61,912 nt of DNA, from assembly GCA_006503475.1 (NCBI GenBank), contig RSEH01000274.1:1-61912 (forward strand), read 5' to 3'. Both the position numbers and the translations under genes were made by a program. Positions 28,686 to 39,400 of the stretch are shown piece by piece. The notes under the pieces are model-generated. The model was not told where the DNA came from. It saw only the letters and a list, made by a program, of their open reading frames with translations, and searched no databases. This DNA is from Stentor roeselii (Eukaryota > Ciliophora > Heterotrichea > Heterotrichida > Stentoridae). Numbering within the stretch: the first letter of the stretch is position 1; each line of letters starts with the position of its first letter.

Positions 28686-29707
28686 TTGGGGAAATCAAAT
28701 TATAAGGTTTTATGAAGAATTATTAAAGGGTTGTGGAAGTTTTAGCGAAAGGATTTAGGAGAGTGGTGGGGTGGTTGATATGGATTAGATTAGAGAATTG
28801 TGGATTATAGAGGAAGAGGTTTTATTGGTTTTGGGATTATTTTTTTGTTATTGTTTTTGGAAATTTTTTGTTGGTTTTTGGGAGATTGGAATTTTTGAAT
28901 GGGGAGGTTTTTGATGCAGTTTATAAGGATTTAATAAGAGTTGTTTGTATTTAGGAGATTGGAATTTTCATTAATTTGTATATAAAATTTAGAATTCTTT
29001 TATTTAACCCTCTATCAAATAGATCTTGAGCGAAATTTTATTATTTATTTAATGCTTATAAACTGCATGATTAAGATAGTTGTGAGCTACAGTTTCTAAA
29101 ATTACTTTTGAAGAATAGTATCAAATATTCTTTTTCTTTTTGAATCTCAATTTTTATAGGAAAATCAATACTAAACACATAAACATGCTGAAGAAAACAT
29201 ATCATTCTTAGATTGTATTTTTTCCTTATAATGATAGCAAAATTAGCATAATATAAAAGAAAGGAGAAATTATCTATTATTGTAAATGCACTAGAGATTT
29301 TCGTTTTCTTTTTAAATACAAAAAGACTTGGTCAATATTTCAAGTTTTAAAATCTTTCACCCAGTAAAATCTTAAAAGATATTAAACATAAATAAAAGAA
29401 ATTTCATCTTCCCCAAAAATAGCTTAATATTGAATAATTTTTTATTATAACTTAAATGGAAGAATTGTGAACATATATTTAATCATTATAATTATTTATA
29501 ATTTCTTAGAAGGTCACAGTTATCGAGCTTTTTTATAAGTATTACATGAAAAACTAGTAATTTTCTATAACAAAAATTTTTATTATCTCTTTCCTTTCAT
29601 CTTGCTAAACAATTTCACATATAATTCCATACTAATAATCAAACTGATCTAAAAATATCTAATTCTTCATTCCTTCAAATAATTAAAAATCTAAATTCTA
29701 AACTAAC
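28686..29707. other. Gene-free spacer, about 1 kb
   Basis: 28740-28990 is strongly G/T-rich on the + strand (the 5' flank of the minus-strand gene at 27822). 29000-29560 is plain AT-rich. 29560-29707 is C-richer, as expected 3' of the minus-strand gene at 29708. I see no gene or repeat. Confidence 0.55.
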
Positions 29708-31717
29708 TTAAGCTAAAATAAAGAAACTGAGTCCAGTGAAAGCCAAGACCTGTCCAAAAGATGAAGATGATGAAGATGATGAAGCTGAAGAAGAAGAAGA
29801 AGATTCTTCATCTCTAATATAAACAAGCGCATCATAAAATTCCGAATTATAAGCCTGCAGAGTGATATCATCAGCTTTGTAATAATAAGCTCCACTCGTT
29901 AAATTCAAATAATTCAAATTGTACTCATAAAACATAGCAAGTAGAGAATCACTATGTTTAACACATTCAACATTCCATTGATTCAAATAACAAGAAGTCT
30001 TGGAAGCAAGGCTCTTGAAGTTCGAAATAATCTTATTGATGAGCCCTCCATCTCCTACATACAACGGGAAAGTGCCTTGTCCTCCAAGTCCACAAACGCA
30101 ACTTTCAATATAAGTTCCTGTTGAGTCTGTTGTCGTTACTCCAAGACGGCAGCTTTCAAATAATTTGCCATTCGAGACTGGGGCTGGAGCGCAGACTATT
30201 TCTCCTGTTGCGTTGGAATCATGTCCGAATCCACTTGCACAAGCTTCTGAGTAACCAAAAGTACTTCCAGTCTTGAGAACTGTTGATTGTCCATTTGGAA
30301 GACTGAACTTTAAAGTGCATTTTCCGAATAAACATAAGGAAGAACTGTTGCAGTTTAAGTCGGCTTCACAGGTTGGGTAGGCATTCACATCTTCGCATAA
30401 TTTTGAGGTTGAATTGCAGTAAAGCCCTGGATTGCATAGTTTAGTTTCAGCGTCGCAGGTGTTGTTTTTTGTGACTCCTTGGCATCTGTTATTGGTGCAG
30501 TTGCTACTAAGGCATTCTGTTGCTAGTTTGCAGTATTGTCCTGGATATGCTGCAGTAGGTGTGGGTTTTGCTTGGCAGGTTCCGTTATTCTGAGGGGCGG
30601 TTTGACAGTACTGACCTGAGGGACATTTGGTAGTCATATAAAATTCAACTTTATGATCCGAGTAAATATTAGAACTGTAATAAGAGCACTGATTTTCAGC
30701 CCACGCAGAAGGTTTACTAACCGAGCTATAAGCAGTACATTGCTTATAATTATTTTTCACCATATTATACTCCTCTTCCAGGTCAGTGAAATCCAATAAT
30801 AAAGTCTGATCAATACAATCTTTCGAATTAATCTGTTTATACCAAACTCCATCCAAATAAAGCGAAGCATTAAGTGCCCACGCAAGATAATTTTCAAAAG
30901 CCACAGAGTTAATTTGAACAAAGCAAGCATAACTCCATCTTCTAAGTCCATTACAAGTATGAATGCTATTTTCAAAGAGCTTTTTCCAAGAGCTAATCAT
31001 AGAAACCACCTGAGCATCACCTTCAAACAAAGGGCAATATTTCTTTCCATCATACCCGCATTCACAAGGTCTGGTAGTTTTCCCATCTTTCGCAGTACAA
31101 ACTCCACTTTCAGGGCATTCAACGACAGACTCATTATCAGCGCTTTGAGGAGCGACTGAGCAGTTCCAAGCATCGCCTTCTTTAACAGCGAATCCAGTCG
31201 AGCAAAGTGGAGCCAAATAGTTCCAAGTCGTATTAGTCTGTTCATGCAAGTCCAAAGAGAACATCTGAACGCAAGTGCCCATATCACAAAGACAGTCATT
31301 CGTGCATTCTTCATCTAAAGTACAATCCTCTCCCTTGTTCCCAACACTCACACATTTTCCTTTACTACAGAAAAGTTCTGCTTCACAGTCAGCTGTTGAT
31401 GTGCAGTTGCTTTCACTGTTCTGAGGAATTCCTTGACATGCATTTCCTTTGCAATTCCCTGACTTGCAGTCAAGATTGACCGAGCAGTACTCGCCTGGGT
31501 ACCTGGAACTCGCTGGGTAGTTTTGGCAGGATGAGCTTTGTTGTGCTTTGAACTCGCATTGGTAGCTTAGTTCGCATGGAGTGATTTTGTAAGTGTCGAC
31601 TCCGGATGATAAGGAGTAGTCGATGCACTGAAGAGATGTTGAAGAGGATGAACCACAGGTGTAAGTCGGGCATGATACACCGGCTGCTGCGCTTATCAGG
31701 CTCAGAAGATGTAACAT
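29708..31717 (-). CDS. Cys-rich surface protein, two-unit ectodomain, GPI-type tail, 669 aa
   Basis: A signal peptide (about residues 1-14) leads to CPTYTCG. Two related ~300-residue units follow; each has a (R/A)YPG(E/Q)YC...C.S.NC..N.CQG block, a CLCDMGTCVQMFSL / CLFGKCTLKFSL block and a CxCG...PL(F/Y)(E/V)GD block. Many N-glycosylation sites are present. A poly-Ser tract (about residues 635-652) precedes a hydrophobic C-terminus (LAFTGLSFFILA), a typical GPI signal. The paralogue at 32906-34891 has the same design. Probably a glycosylated cell-surface coat or adhesion protein; ligand unknown. The poly-Ser region derives from a trinucleotide microsatellite. Confidence 0.75.
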   Translation of the reverse strand: MLHLLSLISAAAGVSCPTYTCGSSSSTSLQCIDYSLSSGVDTYKITPCELSYQCEFKAQQSSSCQNYPASSRYPGEYCSVNLDCKSGNCKGNACQGIPQNSESNCTSTADCEAELFCSKGKCVSVGNKGEDCTLDEECTNDCLCDMGTCVQMFSLDLHEQTNTTWNYLAPLCSTGFAVKEGDAWNCSVAPQSADNESVVECPESGVCTAKDGKTTRPCECGYDGKKYCPLFEGDAQVVSMISSWKKLFENSIHTCNGLRRWSYACFVQINSVAFENYLAWALNASLYLDGVWYKQINSKDCIDQTLLLDFTDLEEEYNMVKNNYKQCTAYSSVSKPSAWAENQCSYYSSNIYSDHKVEFYMTTKCPSGQYCQTAPQNNGTCQAKPTPTAAYPGQYCKLATECLSSNCTNNRCQGVTKNNTCDAETKLCNPGLYCNSTSKLCEDVNAYPTCEADLNCNSSSLCLFGKCTLKFSLPNGQSTVLKTGSTFGYSEACASGFGHDSNATGEIVCAPAPVSNGKLFESCRLGVTTTDSTGTYIESCVCGLGGQGTFPLYVGDGGLINKIISNFKSLASKTSCYLNQWNVECVKHSDSLLAMFYEYNLNYLNLTSGAYYYKADDITLQAYNSEFYDALVYIRDEESSSSSSASSSSSSSSFGQVLAFTGLSFFILA

Positions 31718-32004
31718 TTATTAATGGCTCTGAAAGGTTTGGGATTTTTTTCTAGATTTGGATGTTGAATAACAGGAAATTGCTTAAAGGTTATTTAGAG
31801 TTTCAGATTTAGGGTAATGGGATGGATGAATTGAATTTTTAAGAGAAAATTTTTTGAAGTTTGTGGGAGAAATAATTAGTTTTAGTGGAAAGGTTTATGT
31901 TATGTTTGATTTTGGGTTAGAAAATTTGGAGTTTTGGTTTTGATTGAAGAATTTTAGTGGGATTAGTTTTTTTAAGGTTTTCAGATATCAGAAACTTCAG
32001 TTAC
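31718..32004. other. Spacer, G/T-rich on + strand
   Basis: 287 bp between the first Cys-rich gene and the coiled-coil gene. On the sense strand, the bases just before the Cys-rich start read ccattaataaATG, shared with the paralogue at 34891. Confidence 0.5.
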
Positions 32005-32892
32005 TTAAAGTCCGAACCTTTTCAGGTCTTGCAGAACGTTTTTCGCCTTGATTCCTTGGTCCCAATATTTACTGCTTTGTCTTGTGTTGGGTTCTTCTTT
32101 CAAAACTTTCACTTGACCCTTTTTTCCTAAATTCTGACCTTTTTGCCAGTTTTTCAGCAATGAGTACTTTTCTTGAAAGCCTTGCAAGTCAGGTTCAGTC
32201 TGCAACGATTGACTGACTTTTACTTCACAAAACGATTTGCAAGGTGTTAATTCAACAGCAGGAGTGAAAAGAGACTGAGAATGGCTTTTGCCTTTGATAA
32301 TTTTCTCTAATTTCGAATGGATTTCTTTGTAAAAGCTTTCATTTAGCAAGTCAGAGTTAGAGAACTTCGAATTTTCCCATTCATGATGACTCCAAATCTT
32401 ATTAACAAGGTTTTTCATTTGAAACAGTAAGAAACTCTTATCTTTTTCCAGTCCTTTCAACTTATTTTTCGCTTCTTTTAATTTTTTTTCAAGTTCGTTA
32501 ATTTTCGAGCCATAAACAAGAAGGTCTTCTTTTAGTTCCGAGTTGATTTTAGTGAGATCCGTTATTTTTTTTTCATAGTTTTCAGAATTTCTCATCATTA
32601 AAACTTTCTTTTCTAATTCTTTTAAACTTGTTTTAAGTTCAAGATTTTCTGATAGAACCTTAGAAAGTTGGTCTTCAGTTCTTTTTTGCTGTTCATTTAA
32701 AGTGTTTCTTAGTGATTCTTTTTCGTACTCAATGATTTGATTTTCTTCTAGTTTAAGTGAATCCCTAGAAGACTCCTTTTCGATAATTTCTTCACTTTCT
32801 GTATCTTCTGCTGAAGGCTGGAAAGAAGACAATGATCCTGAAGGAAAGTACTCAAGTTTATTAACTTTTAGCAAGTCATTTTTAAAATCCAT
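32005..32892 (-). CDS. Coiled-coil hypothetical protein, 295 aa
   Basis: Residues ~50-165 form a long Glu/Lys/Leu heptad coil (LRNTLNEQQKRTEDQLSKVL, ELEKKLKEAKNKLKGLEKD). A less regular basic C-terminus follows. No signal peptide or membrane segment, so it is unrelated to the secreted genes on each side. No family recognised; a cytoskeletal or basal-body role would be usual for this organism but is not shown. Start ATG 32892 is 13 nt from the end of the next gene upstream. Confidence 0.65.
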   Translation of the reverse strand: MDFKNDLLKVNKLEYFPSGSLSSFQPSAEDTESEEIIEKESSRDSLKLEENQIIEYEKESLRNTLNEQQKRTEDQLSKVLSENLELKTSLKELEKKVLMMRNSENYEKKITDLTKINSELKEDLLVYGSKINELEKKLKEAKNKLKGLEKDKSFLLFQMKNLVNKIWSHHEWENSKFSNSDLLNESFYKEIHSKLEKIIKGKSHSQSLFTPAVELTPCKSFCEVKVSQSLQTEPDLQGFQEKYSLLKNWQKGQNLGKKGQVKVLKEEPNTRQSSKYWDQGIKAKNVLQDLKRFGL

Positions 32893-32905
32893 GAATTATA
32901 ACTAA

Positions 32906-34891
32906 TTAAAGTAATGCCCAGAGAGCTAAACTGGCCACTAAGGTAGCTGCATAGGATGATGATGATGATGATGATGAGGAGGAGGAAGAATCATCTATAT
33001 ATTCATAAGCGGTGTGATAATCCTTCGCAAAAACTTCAACAATAGATTCTTCATAATCGACCAATTTATACCCATCCGTAAGCATAAACAATGAAACATA
33101 GTAACTATAGTAATGTTCGAGATAATTTGTATCATGCTTGACACATAAAGAATTGAAATTGTTATTCCAACATGAAGTTTTATTTCCTAAGTAGCTCAAA
33201 GCAGCAATAGCTTTTGCTAAATTATCATCATCTCCATAGAACATTGGAGTATATCCTTTTCCATTATAACTGCACATGCAAGTAGAATTGTACACACCAG
33301 TACTATCTTGAACTAAAGTTCCCGGGACACAAAGCTTGAAGTAATCGCCATCAAAGCTCTTTGGGGGATCCGTGCAGGTAACTATTTTATCATTATCTAA
33401 AGCAGCGAATCCACTTTTACATACTTCAGAGTATCCATAGTAAGACCCATGAGTTATCTTTCCATCCAATCCATTGGCGATGCTGAACCTCTTTGTGCAT
33501 AAACTCTTGAAACAAACGGAATCACTTTTACACTGAGAGTCTAAAGTGCAGGTAGTTTCAACGGAACTTTTGCATACTAATGCAACTGAATCGCAATAAT
33601 AACCAGGGGCGCAAAACAATGTCTTATCGTCGCATACTTCACCAGTTGTCAGCCCTTTGCATCTATGACTACTGCAAGAGTTACTCCAACAATCAGAATT
33701 TGATGAACAGTATTCACCTGGGTATCGTTTGACTGTAGAGGAAGATTCGCAATATGCATTAACTCCTGGTGTACCTATGCAAGTCCCTTTTGAACAGCTT
33801 GTGATTTGATAGTACTCAAGTGGATGGTTAGAGAAAATGTTATTATAATATAAAACACATTGATTTGTTTCCCAAGTTTTAGGTCTACTCGACAATTTTT
33901 TATAAGTTGGGCAGGTATAAAGTCCATTAGAAACCATTTGGTAGTCTATCTCAATATTTTTATAGTCAATTAAAATAGTATCATCAACACAGGTCGGAAG
34001 ACTAACACGCTTGTACCACATTCCATCAAAGTACTGGATTTTCTTGACAGACCATTTCAGAAAATCTGCATATTTACTTCCTCCATAAAAGCATGCATAA
34101 GAGTACCTACTAAGTCCATTGCAGAACATTTTACTGTAATCAAAGAGACTCTTCCAGTATGTGATCATATCCACAACCTCTTGATCTCCTTCAAAAAGTG
34201 GGCAGTAAGATTTTTCGTTATAGGCGCATTGGCAAGCTCTGGTCGTAGTTCCATCTTTAGCTGTGCAAAGTCCACTTACTGGACAGGCTGTAATATCTGC
34301 ACTTTGACTCACAGGAGCGACAGCACACTGACGCACATTAGTGGCACTATTGAGAACTGAGTATCCAGATTGACAAGCAGGGGAAAAAGTGCCAGTGACT
34401 GAAGTTGTAGTTTGGCCATTTGCTAACGAAAACATTAGAGTGCAGACTGAATTGTCACAAACATTGTCATTTGGGCACTGCTCATCTTTGGTGCAGGTAT
34501 CGCCGACGTTTAGAACTTTAACACAATGAGAAGTCGAATCACAATATAGTGTAGGTGCACAGTCAGCAGTTGTTACACAAGTCAAAGTACTTTCTGCACT
34601 AATCCCAACACACATGTTAGTAACGCAGTCATCTGACTTGCAATCGAGAGAGTTCATGCAATATTCTCCAGGGAATCTTGTCCTTGTTGGATAAGACTGA
34701 CAGTTTGAAGAAATTCCATCAGTATACGTACATAAATATCCTGATTCACATGTAGTGATTTTGTAAACTTCACTTCCAGTGGTTCCTGAATGGGCGATGC
34801 ACTGGCCTGATGTCGGTTTAGATGATGAGCATTCGTATTTCGGACACGAAGCAGCCTCTGTAAGAGCTATAAGACTCAACGCGTACCACAT
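32906..34891 (-). CDS. Cys-rich surface protein, two-unit ectodomain, GPI-type tail, 661 aa
   Basis: Paralogue of the 29708-31717 product. Signal peptide, then CPKYECSS, CESGYLCTYTD, RFPGEYCMNSLDCKSDDC, a second half with RYPGEYCSSNSDCWSNSC and CFKSLCTKRFSIANG, and CMCSYNGKGYTPMFYGDD. A 12-residue poly-Ser tract near residue 640 precedes the hydrophobic tail YAATLVASLALWALL (GPI-type). Divergence between the two is substantial, so the duplication is not recent. The two genes share a short upstream word (ccattaataaa) just before the ATG, hinting at common control. Confidence 0.75.
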   Translation of the reverse strand: MWYALSLIALTEAASCPKYECSSSKPTSGQCIAHSGTTGSEVYKITTCESGYLCTYTDGISSNCQSYPTRTRFPGEYCMNSLDCKSDDCVTNMCVGISAESTLTCVTTADCAPTLYCDSTSHCVKVLNVGDTCTKDEQCPNDNVCDNSVCTLMFSLANGQTTTSVTGTFSPACQSGYSVLNSATNVRQCAVAPVSQSADITACPVSGLCTAKDGTTTRACQCAYNEKSYCPLFEGDQEVVDMITYWKSLFDYSKMFCNGLSRYSYACFYGGSKYADFLKWSVKKIQYFDGMWYKRVSLPTCVDDTILIDYKNIEIDYQMVSNGLYTCPTYKKLSSRPKTWETNQCVLYYNNIFSNHPLEYYQITSCSKGTCIGTPGVNAYCESSSTVKRYPGEYCSSNSDCWSNSCSSHRCKGLTTGEVCDDKTLFCAPGYYCDSVALVCKSSVETTCTLDSQCKSDSVCFKSLCTKRFSIANGLDGKITHGSYYGYSEVCKSGFAALDNDKIVTCTDPPKSFDGDYFKLCVPGTLVQDSTGVYNSTCMCSYNGKGYTPMFYGDDDNLAKAIAALSYLGNKTSCWNNNFNSLCVKHDTNYLEHYYSYYVSLFMLTDGYKLVDYEESIVEVFAKDYHTAYEYIDDSSSSSSSSSSSSYAATLVASLALWALL

Positions 34892-35167
34892 TTTTATTAA
34901 TGGTTAATTTACTCTACAACTTTTGATTCAGTTTTTTCGCTAATCTAAAAAAGTTTTTAGCTAAACCCTCTGATGACCCGTCAAAGATCTTATCCTAAGT
35001 CAAGAAATGAATTCTTATCATCATTCCATGACCATTGTCAAGTAAAAGTCTGAACTTAACTAGAATAATTTAACATAAAAGAACATTGAAGCTAGTTTAA
35101 GATTTTTTTAATTTGATTCTTTATCCTCAAGTACTCGAAGCCTAGGACCAAAGAAAAGACATTTTAG

Positions 35168-36469
35168 ATGGAACATGAAAAAGTACTGATCATTGGAGGC
35201 GGTCTAATCGGATGCACGACTGCCTACATGCTAAAAAAAATGAGTCCAAACTGCCAGGTGCTAGTTTTAGAAGCCGGGTCAGGAGTAGGTGAGTCTTGTT
35301 CATTCCAAAACGGAGGAACCCTTTCATATTCTTTTACGACTGGCCTTAACTCTACAAAAGCCTTTCGGGAAGCATTATTCTCAGAAGGGACATCCTTTTA
35401 CTCTATCCATTCTTCAATCATTCTAAAACCTTCTTTTTGGTTCTGGGCAGGAAGGTCAATCTTTTCTTATTTTTTCAGCTCAAACCGCGACGAGCACATC
35501 TTCAACCTGGGCAAAAGATCTTCAGAGCTTCAAGTGACTCTTCGAAGTGACCTTCTTGCAGACTCGAACCCAATCAAAAACGACTACCTGGGGCCTGATG
35601 AAGGCCTTGCAGTATTTTACTCAACTTTAGACAAATTCGAAGCATGTAAAAAAAGATCAATTCAGTTAAACCAAGAGAAATCGACTAAAATTCACGTGAT
35701 TGCAACACGTAAGTCCTCAGCAAGACATGAGCCAAGTGTTGAGGACTGGAATGTTGAAATCGTTGGAATGGTGAAAAATTTCAATGATTACCTCAGTGCT
35801 CATGACTCTTATCGACTTACTACTTCTGTTGCTGGACTTGCTCAGAAAATGGGAGTCATTTTTCAAAATCAAGCGAAAGTTCATGGGTTTACTGTGAAAG
35901 ATGGAAGGGTTATCGCGGTTCAGTTGGAGAATGGACAGGAGCTTGTTGCTGATAAGTTTATTTTGTGTGCTGGAATACATAGTTCGGAATTAGGAGAAAT
36001 GCTTGGGTGGAAGGCTCCTATTTGGCCTGTTAGTGGAGTGACTTTTAATATGAGGACTAGCAAGAAGTTTAGGAATACTGTTTATCTTAATGACTCTCAC
36101 CCCACGTATCTTACTCCGATAAGGGAAAATCTTTACCGAGTGTCATCGTTTTATGAGTTCACTGATGTTAACACCCATGAAGTCAACCCAGCAAAAATCT
36201 CCTTTCTCCAAGATCGAGTTTCTAAAGTATTCAACATAAAAGATGCAGAATTCAGCGATTTCTGGAGTTGTAAAAGACCAGTAAGTAGTGACGACCTTCC
36301 AATAATAAGTGAATTTCCAGGTCTTTCAAACGTATTCATCAATTCAGGCCACGGTAGTCGAGGAAGTATCTTTTGTCTGAGCAGTGCTGAGTTGATAAGT
36401 TACCTAGTCCTTGGTAAATCTCCTCTTCTAGACCCTCGTCCATTCAGCGCATCAAGATTTTTGCTTTAG
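35168..36469 (+). CDS. FAD-dependent D-amino-acid dehydrogenase (DadA/DAO family), 433 aa
   Basis: The N-terminal Rossmann motif VLIIGGGLIGCTTAYML binds FAD; EAGSGVGESCSFQNGGTLS matches the DadA second motif, in which the flavin ring sits. A C-terminal NVFINSGHGSRGSIFCLSSA closes the FAD site. The family oxidises D-amino acids to keto acids, or in relatives glycine or sarcosine. DadA-type enzymes are common in bacteria, so an old bacterial origin is possible, but composition matches the neighbours. No signal or membrane helix besides the nucleotide fold. TAG stop, with a further TAA two codons on. Confidence 0.85.
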   Translation: MEHEKVLIIGGGLIGCTTAYMLKKMSPNCQVLVLEAGSGVGESCSFQNGGTLSYSFTTGLNSTKAFREALFSEGTSFYSIHSSIILKPSFWFWAGRSIFSYFFSSNRDEHIFNLGKRSSELQVTLRSDLLADSNPIKNDYLGPDEGLAVFYSTLDKFEACKKRSIQLNQEKSTKIHVIATRKSSARHEPSVEDWNVEIVGMVKNFNDYLSAHDSYRLTTSVAGLAQKMGVIFQNQAKVHGFTVKDGRVIAVQLENGQELVADKFILCAGIHSSELGEMLGWKAPIWPVSGVTFNMRTSKKFRNTVYLNDSHPTYLTPIRENLYRVSSFYEFTDVNTHEVNPAKISFLQDRVSKVFNIKDAEFSDFWSCKRPVSSDDLPIISEFPGLSNVFINSGHGSRGSIFCLSSAELISYLVLGKSPLLDPRPFSASRFLL

Positions 36470-36482
36470 TCTAACTAAATAT

Positions 36483-39400
36483 CTACTTTCTAAGCAAAAC
36501 CGAGACCCTTGGTGCCCTTGCCCTAGGTTTTTCATCGTCGTTTCCAACTGAGTTTCTTTTCGAGTCAAAAGCGATGAAAGGTTTCTTCAAGTCGTTCTTC
36601 GGCGACGAGATCTGCTCGACAGTGACTTCCGGTTTAAAGAAGCAACAGAAGAAGAAGATTCCATAAAGACTATGAACCAAGAACAGTTCAATCAGTCCAT
36701 AAATAGAGAAGTTAAGCACCCAGAACAGGTAATACTTGGAGGAATACTCAGTTAAAGACCACACCGCAAAGATCGCACTGCAAATGATGATCATCAGGCT
36801 GATCCCGATGATTATCTTGCTCACAGCTTTACTTTTCAGGTTGAAATAATGGCAGAATGCGAAAGGACATGAAAAACACTGGGCAATTAAAAGGACTAAG
36901 AAACCTTGATACCAGTCTTCAAGTCCATAGGCTTCGAAACCGTCTTCGGCCTGAGGCGCGTCGAGGATTTCTTTGTTGTAGAAGATTCCGATTAATGTGA
37001 ACATCATGAACTGTGATGCGAAGACTCTTAGAGTAGTCACGATTCTCAAGTTATTATCACCTGAATCTGCTAAAATCATTACCGGACAATACATCCGAAG
37101 CCCGAAGGACCCGCTTTCATCGTCGATCTTTTCTTTGTCGTTTACATAAAAAATGACGAGTAGAATGACCATCATCCAGAAGACAATGATGAGTAATAAT
37201 AAAGGGTAGTTCATTCTTTCTTCTACTTTAAATTTGATTACGCGACTTTTGTAGTCGGTTGACACGTTGATGCTCTGGTTGCCGATAGATGTGAAAAAGA
37301 ACTTCAAAGAAGAGTTACCGTCAATGACTTCTAGTTTTTTCGCTCCGTGGTAATCATCACCGGAATTCACCGTCACTGTCATTGTTTCATTGTACAGGTC
37401 ATGGTTGATGTCAAGCAGCAGGACTGTCAGATTTGAACAAACATGTTCAGTTGGCTTTTCATCTAAAAACAACTGAATTTGATGTAAAAAGATATGAGCT
37501 CTTTGCTCTGTTATTTTGAAATTTCCTTCTGAGTAAGACTCTCCAGCTGTTGACTTCCCTGAAGTCAACTCGATGACAGTCGCTCCGAATTTATAGTCTC
37601 CTGGAGTGAGGATTGAAAGACCTGTGAATGAACAGACCCCTGCCTCGCAGATCTGGGTCAAGTTTCCATGAATGACTGATTTCGGAGTGGTGAATAGAGA
37701 AACACTGTAATTTCCGTTTTCACTTTCAATGGACTGCAGGGTGTTATCCAGGACGTCGACAGTGACGTTGAAATAATGAGACTCAGGGAATTTCTTCAAG
37801 ATGGGCTCGATTTGAAGTCTTTGTCTTTTAAGTGAAAGTTGTAGTTCATGCTCGTATCCAGTTTCAGTGATTATGGTCAACTTAATGTCACCTTTTTTAA
37901 TAAAGTAAATCTCGAATTCCACCTCTCCTGATACCGCCTCCTTTGAAACTTCACCGAATATTTCATCGTCTGAGGTTAAATTAACTAAACAGTTCGGTTC
38001 CCATGTTGTGTTCACTTGGTCGAATAGTTTTATTTTCACTTGGAAAGGGAAGAAAACTGTTAAAACACTTGAGTTGATTTCTACTTCCAGGTAGGAAAGA
38101 TGAAGCATTGACTTGGGAATAAACGCGTTTTCTGCTGTGATCTGGAAAGTTTCGTTGTAGATCAACGGGTCTTCTTTAGGAGTAAGGCCGGACTTCTCGT
38201 GGATCGCAACTCCGAATTGATAGTCGCCGGGTGTTAGGATTGTTACGGGGGAGAACTCTTTAAAGCCTTTCACTGCAAGACCTTTTGAGTTGCTTGTTAG
38301 TTTGCCCTCTGGAAGAAGGAATATTGAAATGTTGAACTTTCCGTGGGTGTCTAGAAGACTTTCACCGAAACTATCGAATATTTCGACTAGGATGTCGAAG
38401 TAGTTTGAGTCTTGTTCCTAGATGGGTGTTACTATGTGGGGAGTTATTGAAACTTTTTGAGTGTATGGCAAAACTTGCATCTCGAATGATACTGTGAGAC
38501 CGTCGCAGGTTAAAACAGTAACTTTGGCATACCCAACTTCTTTAAAGTACACATTAAACTTCACAGTTCCATCATAAGCAATTTTACTAGTTTCTCCATA
38601 AATAGTCATATTCGAGTTAATAACAACATTGCACTCTTGATTCCAAAGATTTTCTTCTTGATCTTCAATTGTCACATTTATCTGAAAAGCCTCGAAAGTA
38701 CTGACAATTTCGTAGTACTCTGCTTCAATCTCTGATATTACAAGCAAGTCATCAGGAACCTTCGCATTTTCACTTGTTATTTGGTAGGATTCAGGTGAAG
38801 TTAAGAACAAAACTCGGGAGTTTGATTCAGATTCTTTAATTGAAGCCTGGAAGAAAAAGTTTCCTTGCTCTAGAATTGAAACTCTCTGGAAAGTCCATTC
38901 GCCTTTTACTTGAGGATAGTTCATTGAACCTGAAAGATCTCCTTCGGGTGATAGGTTGATCGATATGTTGTAAATTCCGTTTTTGTCTTCGAGGAGAGTT
39001 AGAGAGTTGTCGTAAATTCCGACTTTCACATTGAAGTAGTTTGAATTATCATTCTAATTTTCAATTACGATATGGTCTTCTACTTCAATTTTCCCCTTCA
39101 TAGGGAAAACAACAATTTCATCCGACCTTGAAAAAGTATCACAAACAGTAATCAACAAGCTAAGAGTCCCTGGATTCTTCGTAAAAACCTCAAAATTAGA
39201 CTGCCCAGACCTAGTTTCATGATAAGTACTTCCATAAAGTGTATTATTCCCAACAACTCCAGCTTCACAGACCTTATCATAGCTTTTTCCGATCTGATTA
39301 TAAAGAAAAACATTGACTTTAAAACTGAAAAAAGCTGTAGGTTCCCTGGTACTATACCCAATAGTCATATTTTTCAATTCATGAAACCCGACAGGTAAAT

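Noticed and set aside
35168-36469. Recent bacterial transfer of the DadA-like gene
   Set aside because: Codon use and flanks match the neighbours, and the family also occurs in eukaryotes; no evidence for recency.
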